From an uncultured Mobiluncus sp. (GTDB taxonomy: Bacteria; Actinomycetota; Actinomycetes; Actinomycetales; Actinomycetaceae), in NCBI RefSeq assembly GCF_943914685.1, contig NZ_CALUCZ010000006.1, positions 1 to 64,000 on the forward strand: DNA of 64,000 bases. Reading direction: 5' to 3'. The first letter of the stretch is position 1, and every line of letters starts with the position of its first letter. Under the pieces are notes generated by a model. That model had not been told where the DNA came from and did no database searches. It worked only from the letters and a program-made list of their open reading frames with translations. Shown piece by piece: positions 25,301-34,482 of this stretch. A program made the translations under genes and the position numbers.

Positions 25301-25576
25301 ATGGTGACGGTAGGATTGCGCGAACTTGGACAAAATGCGTCTCAAGTCCTGAAACAGGTCCAGGACGGAGAAAGCGTCGTGGTTACGGATCGACGACGTC
25401 CTATTGCCAAAATTGTGGCTTTGCAAACGAGCCCCCTCGAACAGATGAAAGACGCCGGATTGGTGCGTCCGGCGCTGCGTTCTTGGCGGGAGGTACCCGC
25501 AGTGCCTGAATCTGGTGAAACAGCACCGACTCCGACCGACATTTTGCGGCAAATGCGTGAATCGGAGCGATATTGA
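25301..25576 (+). CDS. vapB: Phd/YefM-type antitoxin
   Basis: A 91-residue antitoxin. The N-terminal MVTVGLRELGQNASQVLKQVQDGESVVVTDRRRPIAKIV is the Phd/YefM DNA-binding fold; the C-terminal tail (VPAVPESGETAPTPTDILRQMRESERY) is the flexible part that blocks the PIN toxin. No Shine-Dalgarno sequence is properly spaced, in line with a leaderless message. The stop codon overlaps the toxin start (TGATG), so the two are translationally coupled. The operator directly upstream supports autoregulation. Confidence 0.88.
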   Translation: MVTVGLRELGQNASQVLKQVQDGESVVVTDRRRPIAKIVALQTSPLEQMKDAGLVRPALRSWREVPAVPESGETAPTPTDILRQMRESERY

Positions 25577-25983
25577 TGGCCTACTACGTGGACACCTCCG
25601 GGCTGGCTAAAGCTATACACAAAGAACCTGAAAGCGATGCTTTTAACGAATGGATGTTGGAGCATGATTCGCAAGTGTATTGTTCAGATTTAGTCAGAGT
25701 GGAATTGATGCGGGTGGCCGGCAAGCTCGGTGAAAATGCCAGATTACAAGCCCGATCCATCATCTCCGCAATTTCTTTGATTGCCATCAGTCCCGCAATA
25801 TGTGATGCCGCAGGCCTGTTGGAACCCAGCAATGTGCGCAGTCTCGATGCTATTCACCTGGCAACCGCTCTGGTGTTGGGGGACGGCCTAGAGGGATTGC
25901 TGACTTACGACGAGAGGATGTCTAACGCTGCAAGAGAGTTAGGTATCCGCTCATTCGCCCCAGGGCTGGTGAGTAACGACTGA
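25576..25983 (+). CDS. vapC: PIN-domain ribonuclease toxin (VapC family)
   Basis: A 135-residue PIN-domain endoribonuclease; VapC toxins cut tRNA or rRNA at specific sites. The catalytic acids are all present: Asp6 (YYVDTSG), Glu43 (RVELMR), Asp91 (RSLDAIHLATAL) and Asp112 (TYDERM). The length is normal and nothing looks broken, so the module should be active. The ATG at 25576 shares one base with the vapB stop; an in-frame TTG one codon earlier is less likely. Confidence 0.9.
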   Translation: MAYYVDTSGLAKAIHKEPESDAFNEWMLEHDSQVYCSDLVRVELMRVAGKLGENARLQARSIISAISLIAISPAICDAAGLLEPSNVRSLDAIHLATALVLGDGLEGLLTYDERMSNAARELGIRSFAPGLVSND

Positions 25984-26267
25984 ATTCGCGTGGTTTCAAG
26001 CGGGTTTATCAGCGAGAATGTGCAGCTCGGCGCAAACAGTAGTGAGGAACGGCAGACATAAAAAAGCTAAAGAAAGTTTCAAATTAAAGCAAGAGTAATA
26101 TAAATCTCAACCGGGGTAAGTTAAGTGTTTGTAAAAAACGCTGAGAATCTGATAGAAATGGATGTAAGAGGAGCCTCATCTAGGTGGAGGCCGGAGTCAG
26201 AGAAATTCCGGCATTCTGTCTAAAATCCCGAGAGAACGAGGCGAAAACACGCGAAAGTGGCGGAGAG
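25984..26267. other. Intergenic region before the kinase-phosphatase gene
   Basis: 284 bp, AT-rich in its middle. An in-frame extension of the next gene reaches to 26184 but lacks family similarity. No RNA gene or clear promoter recognised. Confidence 0.35.
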
Positions 26268-27518
26268 ATGCGCAAACTTTTTATACTTTACGGTCCGCAG
26301 GGGGCTGGCAAAACGACGTTTGTGCAGGAAAATAAACTCGATGAATTTTCCGTCAGCGCTGATGAAGTGCGCCGTATGTTTTCCCGCTATGTTCCCGCTC
26401 TCGATGGCGACAAGGTCTTAATCGCCGGGGAGCATCTGCAGCGTTTGACCCGCCGCATTGTGCAAGAACAAGCTGATAACTTGATGTTTCTGGGCTCTCC
26501 GGTCATCATCGATGCGGTCAATGCCTCGCCCCGCTCGCGTTCGCAGTGGGAAGCACTAGCGGATTCGCACGGCTACGATGTCTTAGCGGTGGACTTTACC
26601 CAGGTTAGCCGGGAGGAATTGCTGTCCCGCAACCTCAAACGCGGGGGAGACCGGATTCCCGATATTGAGTCTTTCTTGGATCGCTTTGATTCCGTTCCGC
26701 CGCCGCAGACCATCACCCCAGCGCAGATGCTGGATTGTTTTAAAACTTGCCAGGTTGACCTGGGCAATCGCCCGGTGCGAGTGGTTGGCGATGTGCAGTC
26801 CTGCGGGGGCGCCTTGGAACAGGCCGTGGCGGAACTGGGCACTCCGGACGCCAAGTGGATTTTCGTGGGCGACCTGTTTGACCGCGGTCCCGATGCTGGA
26901 AAAGTTTGGAAAATCCTGCGCTCCGTCGACAACGTGGTGATTACCGGAAACCACGAGAAATCCCTTTTGAACGCCTTGAAAGGACGAGGCACCAAGAGCG
27001 CCACCGAGGAGTCCATGAAACAGTTGCTGACCGCTGGCGCAACCCGCCAACAACTCGAAGATTGGTATCGTTCCACCGTGCCGTTCTATGACTTCCGAGT
27101 CGGGGGGACGCCAGTCACACCGTCAGTTTCCGAAGTCCCGGGAACGAAATCTGGACCGGAGAAACGCCCGGGAGCTCACGAATATTTTGTATCCCACGGG
27201 GGGGTATATCCCGAAACCATCAGAGAAATTCGCCGCACCGGCTACTGCGATTTGCCCGATGATTACTTTATTTTTGGAGTGGGAACGCGTGCCAACACCT
27301 ACCGGCGGCGCTACGAGTTTAAGAACTTCCCCGAAATGGGGGACCATGAAATCGTCCAACTGCACGGGCATCGCAACGAAAGCCGGGAAAACTTTGTGAA
27401 CCCCGGGGTTATCGACCTCGAATCTGGTGTGGAAAAGGACGGCTGGCTTTCGGTTTACGCTATCGATGGCGTTACTGGTGAGGGCCAGATTCACAAGTAC
27501 CACGAGCCGCGGGATTGA
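26268..27518 (+). CDS. P-loop kinase fused to calcineurin-like phosphoesterase (Pnkp-like RNA end repair)
   Basis: A 416-residue two-domain protein. Residues 1-150 form a polynucleotide-kinase-like P-loop domain (Walker A GPQGAGKT, 9-16; DEVRRMF; lid Arg-rich RNLKRGGDRIPD). From about 170 follows a metallophosphoesterase with all five motifs: GDVQS, GDLFDRGP, GNHEKS, SHGG and HGHR. This is the kinase plus phosphatase order of bacterial Pnkp, which heals 5'-OH and 2',3'-cyclic phosphate RNA ends, but without the ligase domain. ATG 26268 matches the domain start. It lies just after a PIN toxin gene; a functional link is inference. Confidence 0.8.
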   Translation: MRKLFILYGPQGAGKTTFVQENKLDEFSVSADEVRRMFSRYVPALDGDKVLIAGEHLQRLTRRIVQEQADNLMFLGSPVIIDAVNASPRSRSQWEALADSHGYDVLAVDFTQVSREELLSRNLKRGGDRIPDIESFLDRFDSVPPPQTITPAQMLDCFKTCQVDLGNRPVRVVGDVQSCGGALEQAVAELGTPDAKWIFVGDLFDRGPDAGKVWKILRSVDNVVITGNHEKSLLNALKGRGTKSATEESMKQLLTAGATRQQLEDWYRSTVPFYDFRVGGTPVTPSVSEVPGTKSGPEKRPGAHEYFVSHGGVYPETIREIRRTGYCDLPDDYFIFGVGTRANTYRRRYEFKNFPEMGDHEIVQLHGHRNESRENFVNPGVIDLESGVEKDGWLSVYAIDGVTGEGQIHKYHEPRD

Positions 27519-27567
27519 TGACTGCAACACGCTGGTGACGCCCCCCGCCAAAGGCCTGGGGAAACGT

Positions 27568-28458
27568 TTATTTCGCGCCGTTTACGTGGTCGGGGTGCGA
27601 TCCAGTGCGGCCCGACTCGCCCCGATCCAAACTGTCGAGAGCCGCTCGCGCGGGCGCATCAAGTTGAAATTCCAGCACGGCAAAGTTTTCCCGCATCCGC
27701 TCAACATGATTCGACTTCGGGATAATTACGTCGCCGCGTTCTAAAGCCCAACGCAACACGACTTGAGCTGGGGTTCGCCCCAGGCGTTTGGCGGTCTCAA
27801 TCAAAACCGGGGTGTCAAAGAACCGGCCTCGCGCCAGGGGAGACCACGCCTCAATGACCCCGCCATGTGCTTTGGTAAATTCCCGCACCGCGTTATTGGC
27901 AAACCACGGGTGCACCTCGACCTGGTTGACCTGCGGAAAAATCCCCGTCTCCGATTGCAGTCGCTGCAGATGCGAGACTTCAAAGTTCGACACCCCCACG
28001 TGACGGGCTCGCCCATCAGCCACGAACTCTTGCAACACCCGCCACAAACCGGGATAGTCCCCGCCGTAAGCCTCGGGCATCGGCCAGTGAATGAGGAACA
28101 AATCCACGTAATCGGTTTGCAGACGCTGCAGGGATTCGGCGAAAGTACGGCGGGCCACCTCGGGCTCGTGATGGGGATTATTCAGTTTAGTGGTTAAAAA
28201 GAACTCGCTGCGCGCGATTCCCGATGCCCGCAGGGCCGCGCCAACTTGCGCTTCGTTTCCATACATTTGGGCGGTATCAATGTGGCGATACCCAACTTCC
28301 ACCGCGTTTTCCACGATTTCTTGGGCATTGTCGGGAGCAATTTTATAGGTACCGAAACCCAGTTGAGGGATTCTCGCAACAGGAGAACCTGACTCGTCGT
28401 CCCCGAGGGGAAACAGCGGAACCCCAAAACTGTCCACCACGGCTTGTGACGGCATCAT
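27568..28458 (-). CDS. Aldo/keto reductase
   Basis: NADPH-dependent oxidoreductase of 296 residues with a TIM barrel of the AKR5 type (2,5-diketo-D-gluconate reductase-like). The catalytic tetrad is visible: Asp and Tyr in HIDTAQMYGNE, Lys in LTTKLNN and His in LFLIHWPMP. SNFEVSHLQRL and the cofactor-binding IIPKSNHVERMREN follow. Physiological substrate unknown. GGAGGAAAA precedes the paired ATGATG start. It is followed downstream by the convergent kinase-phosphatase gene and preceded by two MFS genes on the same strand. Confidence 0.92.
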   Translation of the reverse strand: MMPSQAVVDSFGVPLFPLGDDESGSPVARIPQLGFGTYKIAPDNAQEIVENAVEVGYRHIDTAQMYGNEAQVGAALRASGIARSEFFLTTKLNNPHHEPEVARRTFAESLQRLQTDYVDLFLIHWPMPEAYGGDYPGLWRVLQEFVADGRARHVGVSNFEVSHLQRLQSETGIFPQVNQVEVHPWFANNAVREFTKAHGGVIEAWSPLARGRFFDTPVLIETAKRLGRTPAQVVLRWALERGDVIIPKSNHVERMRENFAVLEFQLDAPARAALDSLDRGESGRTGSHPDHVNGAK

Positions 28459-28504
28459 TTTTCCTCCATTCTGGCGGCGGTGTCGCCCGAGAAACGAGAC
28501 TAGA

Positions 28505-29842
28505 TTACTCTACGGATTTCACCTTATAAATCATCAGCCCGCCAATCACGAACATCACGGCCATAGCGCTAAATAGGACCGTGTAGCCTATGGAATAGCT
28601 AGCGATGAGAACAATTACTGGAACTCCAAAGATGGGGGATAACACCTGCGGGAGGGTCGCGGAAATGTTGAAAACACCGAGGTCACGACCGGAATCGTCG
28701 GTGGGAGGAAGGACTCGGGTGGTGATAGCAAAGCTCACCGCGATGAAAATACCGTGGCCAATCCCAATAAAGACCGCCGCGAAAATCGTCCAAGTCCAAG
28801 TTTGCAGGAACGCGAGCATGAGGCTGCCAATCGCCATGATGACCGAAGAAATAAAGATGAGCTGGCGGTACTTCATCAGATAATCGGCGACAAAACCGAT
28901 GATGAAGGCGCAAATCATGGTCAGCACCGCGTAAATCGTGGACAAAATCAGCACACCGGTGGTTGGATTCGGGTAATGCAACACATCTTCGAGGTAATAC
29001 AGCAGGTAAAGCGCTATCGTCATGAAAGGCGTGAACATCAGGAGGCGGGAAAGCCAAGTCCAGATGAAATCCGGGTATTTGCGCGGCGGAATCCAGAATC
29101 GCTGGAAAAACTTTGTGATGGTGACGGGGTCTCGGCGGGCACCGAGGAAACGGTCGTTGGCGTTCCACAAGTAGGGAGCCACACAGATGGTCAGCAGCAA
29201 TGCTAAGACGACGTAGGCTGCCACGATGCCCATATAGTTGTGGATTAGATTCGTACACAGGGTCGCCAAGCCGACTCCTAGCAAAGCACCCAGGTTCTGG
29301 CCGGCTCCCAACCAACCGCCCATTTCGCCGCGGTACTCAACCCTGACCGAATCGTTCGGAATGGCGTTGGTAGCGATGAACGCGGCGTTTAGTGCCGCCT
29401 GGGTCAAAACCCATGTTCCCGCCAAAGACGCGGGACACCACGACAAAGTCAAACCTGCGAGCGCGAAAACTCCACATAAAACCCCGCCCAAGACCCAAGG
29501 CGCCCGACGTCCGTATTTTGAGTAAGTCCGGTCAGATAGCGCTCCAAAAATGGGGGTAGCAATCATCGCCATAAATGCCCCGCAGCCGGTGACCACAGAG
29601 AGAACAATCTCTTTGTGGTCGCGAGCTATCATCGAGGCTTGCAGACCGATGAGCAGCTGAATGGGGGCGAATAAACAGGCATAAATCCCGACTTGTGTGA
29701 GCAAGAGGGTGAATTTCCACTTGGTCGTGGGGACTTCCAGTGGTTCAATGGTTTCTTTCTTGGCGTGAAAAATGCCGGGCGACCAGGAACGCGGCCACCG
29801 ACGTGGTCCTTGCGTAGCGGGGGTCAAATCCGGAGTGTTCAC
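28505..29842 (-). CDS. MFS transporter
   Basis: A 445-residue major facilitator with 12 hydrophobic segments. A cytoplasmic N-terminus of about 45 residues precedes helix 1; the loop between helices 2 and 3 has the family signature GALSDRTYSKYGRRAPWVLGG. The Y-G-R-R form of that loop and the overall pattern resemble sugar/cation-symporter-like members (GPH group), but no substrate can be assigned. It follows another MFS gene on the same strand by 45 bp and precedes the aldo/keto reductase by 46 bp, so the three could be one operon. Confidence 0.85.
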   Translation of the reverse strand: MNTPDLTPATQGPRRWPRSWSPGIFHAKKETIEPLEVPTTKWKFTLLLTQVGIYACLFAPIQLLIGLQASMIARDHKEIVLSVVTGCGAFMAMIATPIFGALSDRTYSKYGRRAPWVLGGVLCGVFALAGLTLSWCPASLAGTWVLTQAALNAAFIATNAIPNDSVRVEYRGEMGGWLGAGQNLGALLGVGLATLCTNLIHNYMGIVAAYVVLALLLTICVAPYLWNANDRFLGARRDPVTITKFFQRFWIPPRKYPDFIWTWLSRLLMFTPFMTIALYLLYYLEDVLHYPNPTTGVLILSTIYAVLTMICAFIIGFVADYLMKYRQLIFISSVIMAIGSLMLAFLQTWTWTIFAAVFIGIGHGIFIAVSFAITTRVLPPTDDSGRDLGVFNISATLPQVLSPIFGVPVIVLIASYSIGYTVLFSAMAVMFVIGGLMIYKVKSVE

Positions 29843-29887
29843 GCGTTAAGCCTAACGTTAAAACAGCTGATTACAGGGCGATTTCGG

Positions 29888-31264
29888 TTATTGCGGGGGT
29901 AAAGTTGGCAAATTTTTCAGGGTCAGGAGGTAGAACCCCACAGACGCGAGCTGCGAAATGATGGAAACGGCAACCATCGCGGGGATATAGACGTCATAGA
30001 GAGCACCTATCAGCCAAGACCCGAGGAACCAGGCGATTCCAAAGCCGGTTTCAAAAATGCCGAACCCGGTGGCGCGCCGATCCTTGGGCATAATTTTGGC
30101 TACCGCGGCTTTCATGATGCTTTCCTGGGCGCCCATTCCCAGCCCCCACAGAACAATGCCAAAGCTGATGAACCAGGGGTTGCCGCTTAAGAATACGAAT
30201 GCTGAAAACGGTGCCGTCAGGAGGTTTGAGACAATGAGCGCCCGCAGGCCGATACGGTCGAACCAGGTTCCAAAAATGAGCGCGGCTACGGCATCGACCG
30301 CCATTGCCCCCGCGTAGAGCAGTGCTAATGCCGCTTTCGGGAATGCCGCAGTTTTCGCGGCATGCAGAGTAATTAGCGTGAAGTCCGCGAAACCGAAAGC
30401 GAACAAGCAGATAGCGGCCATATAGAGGGCAAAAGCTCGGTTGAAATGAAAACCGGGGGTGGCCGCGGAAACGGAGGGCAACGCGCTTGTGGGGGTGCCG
30501 TTCGTAAAGGTGTCGGCGGTGGGGGTGTCGCCGGTCGAGTTGGGCGCACAAGGTTCTCGGGGCGGGTCAGTCGGGGCGTGGGCGTTATCCGATGGGGTGG
30601 TGGGTTGGTCAAAATTTTCGGGGTGCGGATAGAAACGCCAAGCTAACACGGTGAGCGCGATGGTGATGAGCGCGGGAATGCCCAAGGTGAGAAAGCCGAG
30701 GCGGTAAGTTCCGAACAGGTCTTGCGTGCCGATAATCAGGCCGACGAGGAACAGCAGCAGGGGACCCAGGAATGCGCCGAGTTGGTCGAGGAATTTTTGC
30801 AGCGCGAAGCCTTTACCAGTACCGATTTCGTCCGCCGCAAAGCTGACCAGGGTGTTTTTCGCGGGTTTCTTAATGGCTTTGCCCACGCGTTCCAAAACCA
30901 CCAAGCTGCAGGCAAAAATCCAGCCGTTGTCGGGAACGAGCGCGAGAGCAGGAATGGCCAACACCTGAATCGTGTAGCCAAAAATAATCAAACCCCAGTA
31001 GTGCTTGGTCTTGTCTGCCCAAAAGCCTGAGAGCAGGCGCAACGAGTATCCGCATAGTTCCCCGAAACCGGAGACAAAACCAATCGCTGCCGCCGATGCC
31101 CCGGTCAGGTTCAGATACTCACCCAAAACCGAGCGAGCGCCCTCGTGCGTCATATCCGAGAACATGGACACGATACCCATCAGGACAATAAACGTGAACG
31201 CTCCGCGCGAAATAGTCCGCGAACAGCGAGGATTGTTCTGTTGTTCCGAATCCGAGGACACCAC
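29888..31264 (-). CDS. MFS transporter with Pro/Thr-rich central loop
   Basis: A 458-residue major facilitator of a different branch from its neighbour. Helix 1 (FIVLMGIVSMFSDMTHEGARSV) carries the D-MT-EGARS motif of the family with VGKAIKKPAKNTLVSFAADEIGTGKGFALQKFLDQLGA in helices 4-5. The loop between the two halves (about 215-270) is stretched by a low-complexity Pro/Thr/Ser/Ala-rich tract absent in most relatives. Substrate unknown. It heads a possible three-gene run with the second MFS gene and the aldo/keto reductase. Confidence 0.85.
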   Translation of the reverse strand: MVSSDSEQQNNPRCSRTISRGAFTFIVLMGIVSMFSDMTHEGARSVLGEYLNLTGASAAAIGFVSGFGELCGYSLRLLSGFWADKTKHYWGLIIFGYTIQVLAIPALALVPDNGWIFACSLVVLERVGKAIKKPAKNTLVSFAADEIGTGKGFALQKFLDQLGAFLGPLLLFLVGLIIGTQDLFGTYRLGFLTLGIPALITIALTVLAWRFYPHPENFDQPTTPSDNAHAPTDPPREPCAPNSTGDTPTADTFTNGTPTSALPSVSAATPGFHFNRAFALYMAAICLFAFGFADFTLITLHAAKTAAFPKAALALLYAGAMAVDAVAALIFGTWFDRIGLRALIVSNLLTAPFSAFVFLSGNPWFISFGIVLWGLGMGAQESIMKAAVAKIMPKDRRATGFGIFETGFGIAWFLGSWLIGALYDVYIPAMVAVSIISQLASVGFYLLTLKNLPTLPPQ

Positions 31265-31330
31265 GATTTCTATGCTAGTAGCTCAGAGGTAATCACGAGC
31301 AGAGGTTAGACGGGCGTTCAGGGTATGGCT

Positions 31331-31825
31331 TCAAAATAGAGTCAGCAGGTAACCATCGATTAGGGCGATAGCAAAGTACATGATGAACGCCCTGATGAAA
31401 GCCGAAATGTGCTTTCGTGGGTCCTGGTAGAGAGCCGGTTGGGGGAGTTTTGAGAATCTGATACGCGGGGTACGTCGCCACCACAGCAAATCAATGACAA
31501 TGAGGTCGAAAGTGTTCAAGGTTTGTCCGAGAATCAGCAGGGAGAGGAAATTTTGCATAAAGTTGCTCTGGCGGATAAATATCCCGAAAACGAATAATAT
31601 GACTAGGAAAAGGAGAAAATTGGCGGTAAAGGTTAGGAAAGGATTCTTTTCCCGGAACCGGTGTTGGTATTCCGGGATAGCGCGAATTCGGCTCTGCACC
31701 TCATCGGGATAAGAACTGTAATTCTGTAAGTTTTTAGCATCAGTGCCAGTTCCTAAAATGCAGAGCATGAACAATACCGTGCACAAAACGGTCGCTTCGA
31801 TAAACAACATATGAATTACGTCCAA
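31331..31825 (-). CDS. Hypothetical membrane protein
   Basis: A 164-residue protein that I do not recognise. Four hydrophobic segments (about 8-26, 66-84, 88-110 and 140-160) with a charged stretch PDEVQSRIRAIPEYQHRFREKNP between the first two and WWRRTPRIRFSK before the last. The start is unclear: TTG at 31825 or ATG at 31810, neither with a good ribosome site. Stretch composition is slightly richer in A and T than its neighbours. It lies alone between the MFS gene and rlmC on the same strand. Confidence 0.6.
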   Translation of the reverse strand: MDVIHMLFIEATVLCTVLFMLCILGTGTDAKNLQNYSSYPDEVQSRIRAIPEYQHRFREKNPFLTFTANFLLFLVILFVFGIFIRQSNFMQNFLSLLILGQTLNTFDLIVIDLLWWRRTPRIRFSKLPQPALYQDPRKHISAFIRAFIMYFAIALIDGYLLTLF

Positions 31826-31865
31826 TCATTTGCCGGTACGTCGGGTAGTTGTTTGCGTCTTACAC

Positions 31866-33146
31866 TCACTTGGAGCTAGTTTTGGGTTTCGATGACTGCC
31901 TTTCTAGTAATACTAAACACTCCACATGCGAGGTATGCGGGAACATGTCTACCAGTTTGGCTGCGGTAATTCGGTAGGAACGCATTCGGCGCAGGTCCTC
32001 CACCAGGGTTTCCTGGAAACAGGAGGAATAGATGAGGTGGGGGATACCGGAGTGCTCCACCCAGGAGGATAATTCGGGCCCGAGCCCGCGCCGCGGCGGG
32101 TTCACCACCACCAAATCTGGCGGTACAAGTTTTTGATTAGTAGCCCACTTAGTCGCATCGGCGGTAATGAAATGCGGCCTAGCCACAGCGTCGCCGCGGG
32201 AGCTCTCAAGGGTTTTCTCAACGCCTTGCCCCACCGGGCTAGCCGCAGTCGCACCCGCCATTTCGGCCACGGCCTTCTGCGCGCCATTAATAGCCGGTCC
32301 CACGACTTCCACGCCCGTCACCTGCGCAACCCCGGCGGAACTCAGTGCAAAGGCAAATCCGCCCACTCCGCAATACAAATCCCAAGCGGTTTCCGGCTGG
32401 AGTTCCCGTGCCCAAGTGGCAGCTTGTGTATACATAGCCTGAGATGCGGCGGTATTTGTCTGGAAAAACGCCCCCGGCGCCAGCCATAAATCCGTGCCGA
32501 TACCGGGCATCGAAATAAACTTTTCCTCCGAAAGAATGATTTCCTCCCGGCCTTCAATGACGGTGGTGTGTTCGGGCTGAATATTTACCGAAAACACCCG
32601 CAGGTGGGGCAACTCGGCCTGAAGCTCGGACCACGTATTTTCAATCCGATGTAGGGCAGCTTTCGAACGCAACACCAGACGCACCATCAACTCGCCGTCG
32701 GGATTGGCACTGACCAGCACGTATTTCACTTCGCCCTTAGCGGTAGCGATGTTATAGGGGCGAGCTCCGAGGCGCTGCAGCCAAGCCCGGATAGGCGCGA
32801 AAGCGGCGTGAATTGCCGGTACATACAGCGGACACGACTGTAAATCGACGCCAGCGGGAAACTCCTTAGTGGGGGCCAGTCCGAGCACAATCGACTTCTT
32901 GGATCCCGACACCACCATTTTTGCCTTATTGCGAAATTCTTTCTGGGGACTGCGGTAGGTTGGCAGCCACTCGAAATGCGACTTCGCAGCGGGTGGCTGA
33001 GCGGGATTTCGCCGCGAGGAGGGACGGTCCAGAGAGGCCAAAGCTCGGCGTGAGGCCCGTTCCTTGTCCCGCACCTGCTGGCTGTAAGGCACCCCCATGA
33101 GGGGACACGACCGGCAGACCCGCGCCTCAAAGTATTCGCAAAACAT
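31866..33146 (-). CDS. rlmC: 23S rRNA (uracil-C5)-methyltransferase RlmC
   Basis: Methylates a uridine of 23S rRNA (U747 in E. coli) using SAM and a [4Fe-4S] cluster. From ATG 33146 the 426-residue protein begins MFCEYFEARVCRSCPLMG; Cys3, Cys11, Cys14 and the Cys in LQSCPLY are the cluster ligands. EFRNKAKMVVSG, WDLYCGVGGFAF (SAM motif I), VVVNPPRRGLG and YSSCFQETL with the catalytic Cys follow, matching RlmC rather than RlmD or TrmA. An in-frame extension to 33314 is rejected since it would precede the cluster motif and overlap the divergent peptidase gene. Confidence 0.92.
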   Translation of the reverse strand: MFCEYFEARVCRSCPLMGVPYSQQVRDKERASRRALASLDRPSSRRNPAQPPAAKSHFEWLPTYRSPQKEFRNKAKMVVSGSKKSIVLGLAPTKEFPAGVDLQSCPLYVPAIHAAFAPIRAWLQRLGARPYNIATAKGEVKYVLVSANPDGELMVRLVLRSKAALHRIENTWSELQAELPHLRVFSVNIQPEHTTVIEGREEIILSEEKFISMPGIGTDLWLAPGAFFQTNTAASQAMYTQAATWARELQPETAWDLYCGVGGFAFALSSAGVAQVTGVEVVGPAINGAQKAVAEMAGATAASPVGQGVEKTLESSRGDAVARPHFITADATKWATNQKLVPPDLVVVNPPRRGLGPELSSWVEHSGIPHLIYSSCFQETLVEDLRRMRSYRITAAKLVDMFPHTSHVECLVLLERQSSKPKTSSK

Positions 33147-33195
33147 GTCTTCAAGTCTAAGGCCAAGCCAAGCAGGTGGCATTAAGCTGAAACAC

Positions 33196-34461
33196 ATGAG
33201 TGATGAAGTGAAACTGTTGCCGGGACTGAAACTACGTGAGATTACTTTGCAAGTGCCGCTGGACCACCTCAATCCAGCCGCGGGAATGATAGAAATATTC
33301 GCACGAGTCGTCACCGGTAAGGACGGGGAAAAGCGACCCTACCTGCTATTCCTGCAAGGCGGACCCGGACATGAGGCGGCCCGGCCCGCGCTGTATCCCT
33401 CGCCGCAGCCGACCTGGCTGCCCCGCGCCCTTGAGGACTATCAGGTCGTTATGCTCGATCAGCGCGGAACCGGGCGGTCCACCCCGGTTTCGGCAGATCC
33501 GGATTTCGGTCCTCTGGCGGGGCTAACCCCATCTGAACAGGCAGAATACCTGACGCACTTGCGTGCAGATGAGATTGTTCGAGACGCTGAAGCCCTGCGC
33601 GCTTACCTGGGGGGAAAACGCTGGACGCTGCTGGGACAGTCGTTCGGGGGCTTTACTTCCGTGCGCTATCTCAGCTCCCACCCCGAAGGGTTGTCCGGGG
33701 CTATCCTGACCGGCGGACTGACGGCCGTGGGGCATCCTATTGAAGATGTTTACGCCGAAACCTGGCGAATCATGATGGATAAATCCGAAACCTATTATCG
33801 CCAGTTCCCCGAGGATCGGGACCGAGTGCGCCAGATTTATAACCTTGCTCGGGAGGGGAAGATTATTACGCCCAATGGCGACAAGGTCGGTGCGGATCGT
33901 TGGCGTACCGTAGGGATTGTGTTGGGTGCACAAGGCGGGGGCATGAAGTTGCATGAACTGCTGGAAAATGATTCGTTCTCGCCGGCATTTCGTCATGATT
34001 TAGCTGCGTTGCTGCCATTTGAGGGGCGCAATCCGCTCTATGCCATTCTGCACGAGTCTTGTTACGCGGACGGAGTGGCAACACGCTGGGCGGCTAGCCG
34101 CACTATGCCCAGGGAAGTAAAACGTGACGGGACGCTGTTCGCGGGAGAGCATCTGCCTCGTGACCTGTTTGAGGAATCATCTGAACTGCGGCCTTTGCGT
34201 GAAGCTGCCGACATACTGGCCAATTATGAATGGACGCAACTCTATTCGACTGAACGCCTGGCCAGCGCAGACGTACCGGTTGCGGCGGCAGCCTATTACG
34301 AAGATGCCTACGTACCATTGAAGTTCTCGACCGAAACCGCTGGCATCTTAAAAGATTGCCGTCTGTGGGTCACCAGTGAATATGAACACAACGGTTTGCG
34401 CCAAGACGCGCGGGTGCTGGATAGGTTAATCGGGCTGCTCAAAGGCCAAATTTTGCAGTAG
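33196..34461 (+). CDS. pip: Proline iminopeptidase-like alpha/beta hydrolase
   Basis: A 421-residue serine peptidase of family S33 that removes N-terminal proline from peptides. GGPG (55-58) forms the oxyanion region, GQSFGG (146-151) contains nucleophile Ser148, and EYEHNGLRQD near the C-terminus holds the catalytic His; DQRGTGRSTPV is the typical strand-4 loop. Cytoplasmic, with no signal peptide. The ATG at 33196 (MSDEVKLLPGL) is preferred over one at 33097, which lies inside rlmC. TAAGCT sits 7 nt before the ATG and could be a -10. It converges with zur, 21 bp apart. Confidence 0.9.
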   Translation: MSDEVKLLPGLKLREITLQVPLDHLNPAAGMIEIFARVVTGKDGEKRPYLLFLQGGPGHEAARPALYPSPQPTWLPRALEDYQVVMLDQRGTGRSTPVSADPDFGPLAGLTPSEQAEYLTHLRADEIVRDAEALRAYLGGKRWTLLGQSFGGFTSVRYLSSHPEGLSGAILTGGLTAVGHPIEDVYAETWRIMMDKSETYYRQFPEDRDRVRQIYNLAREGKIITPNGDKVGADRWRTVGIVLGAQGGGMKLHELLENDSFSPAFRHDLAALLPFEGRNPLYAILHESCYADGVATRWAASRTMPREVKRDGTLFAGEHLPRDLFEESSELRPLREAADILANYEWTQLYSTERLASADVPVAAAAYYEDAYVPLKFSTETAGILKDCRLWVTSEYEHNGLRQDARVLDRLIGLLKGQILQ

Positions 34462-34482
34462 ATTAATATACAGCCAAGGGTA

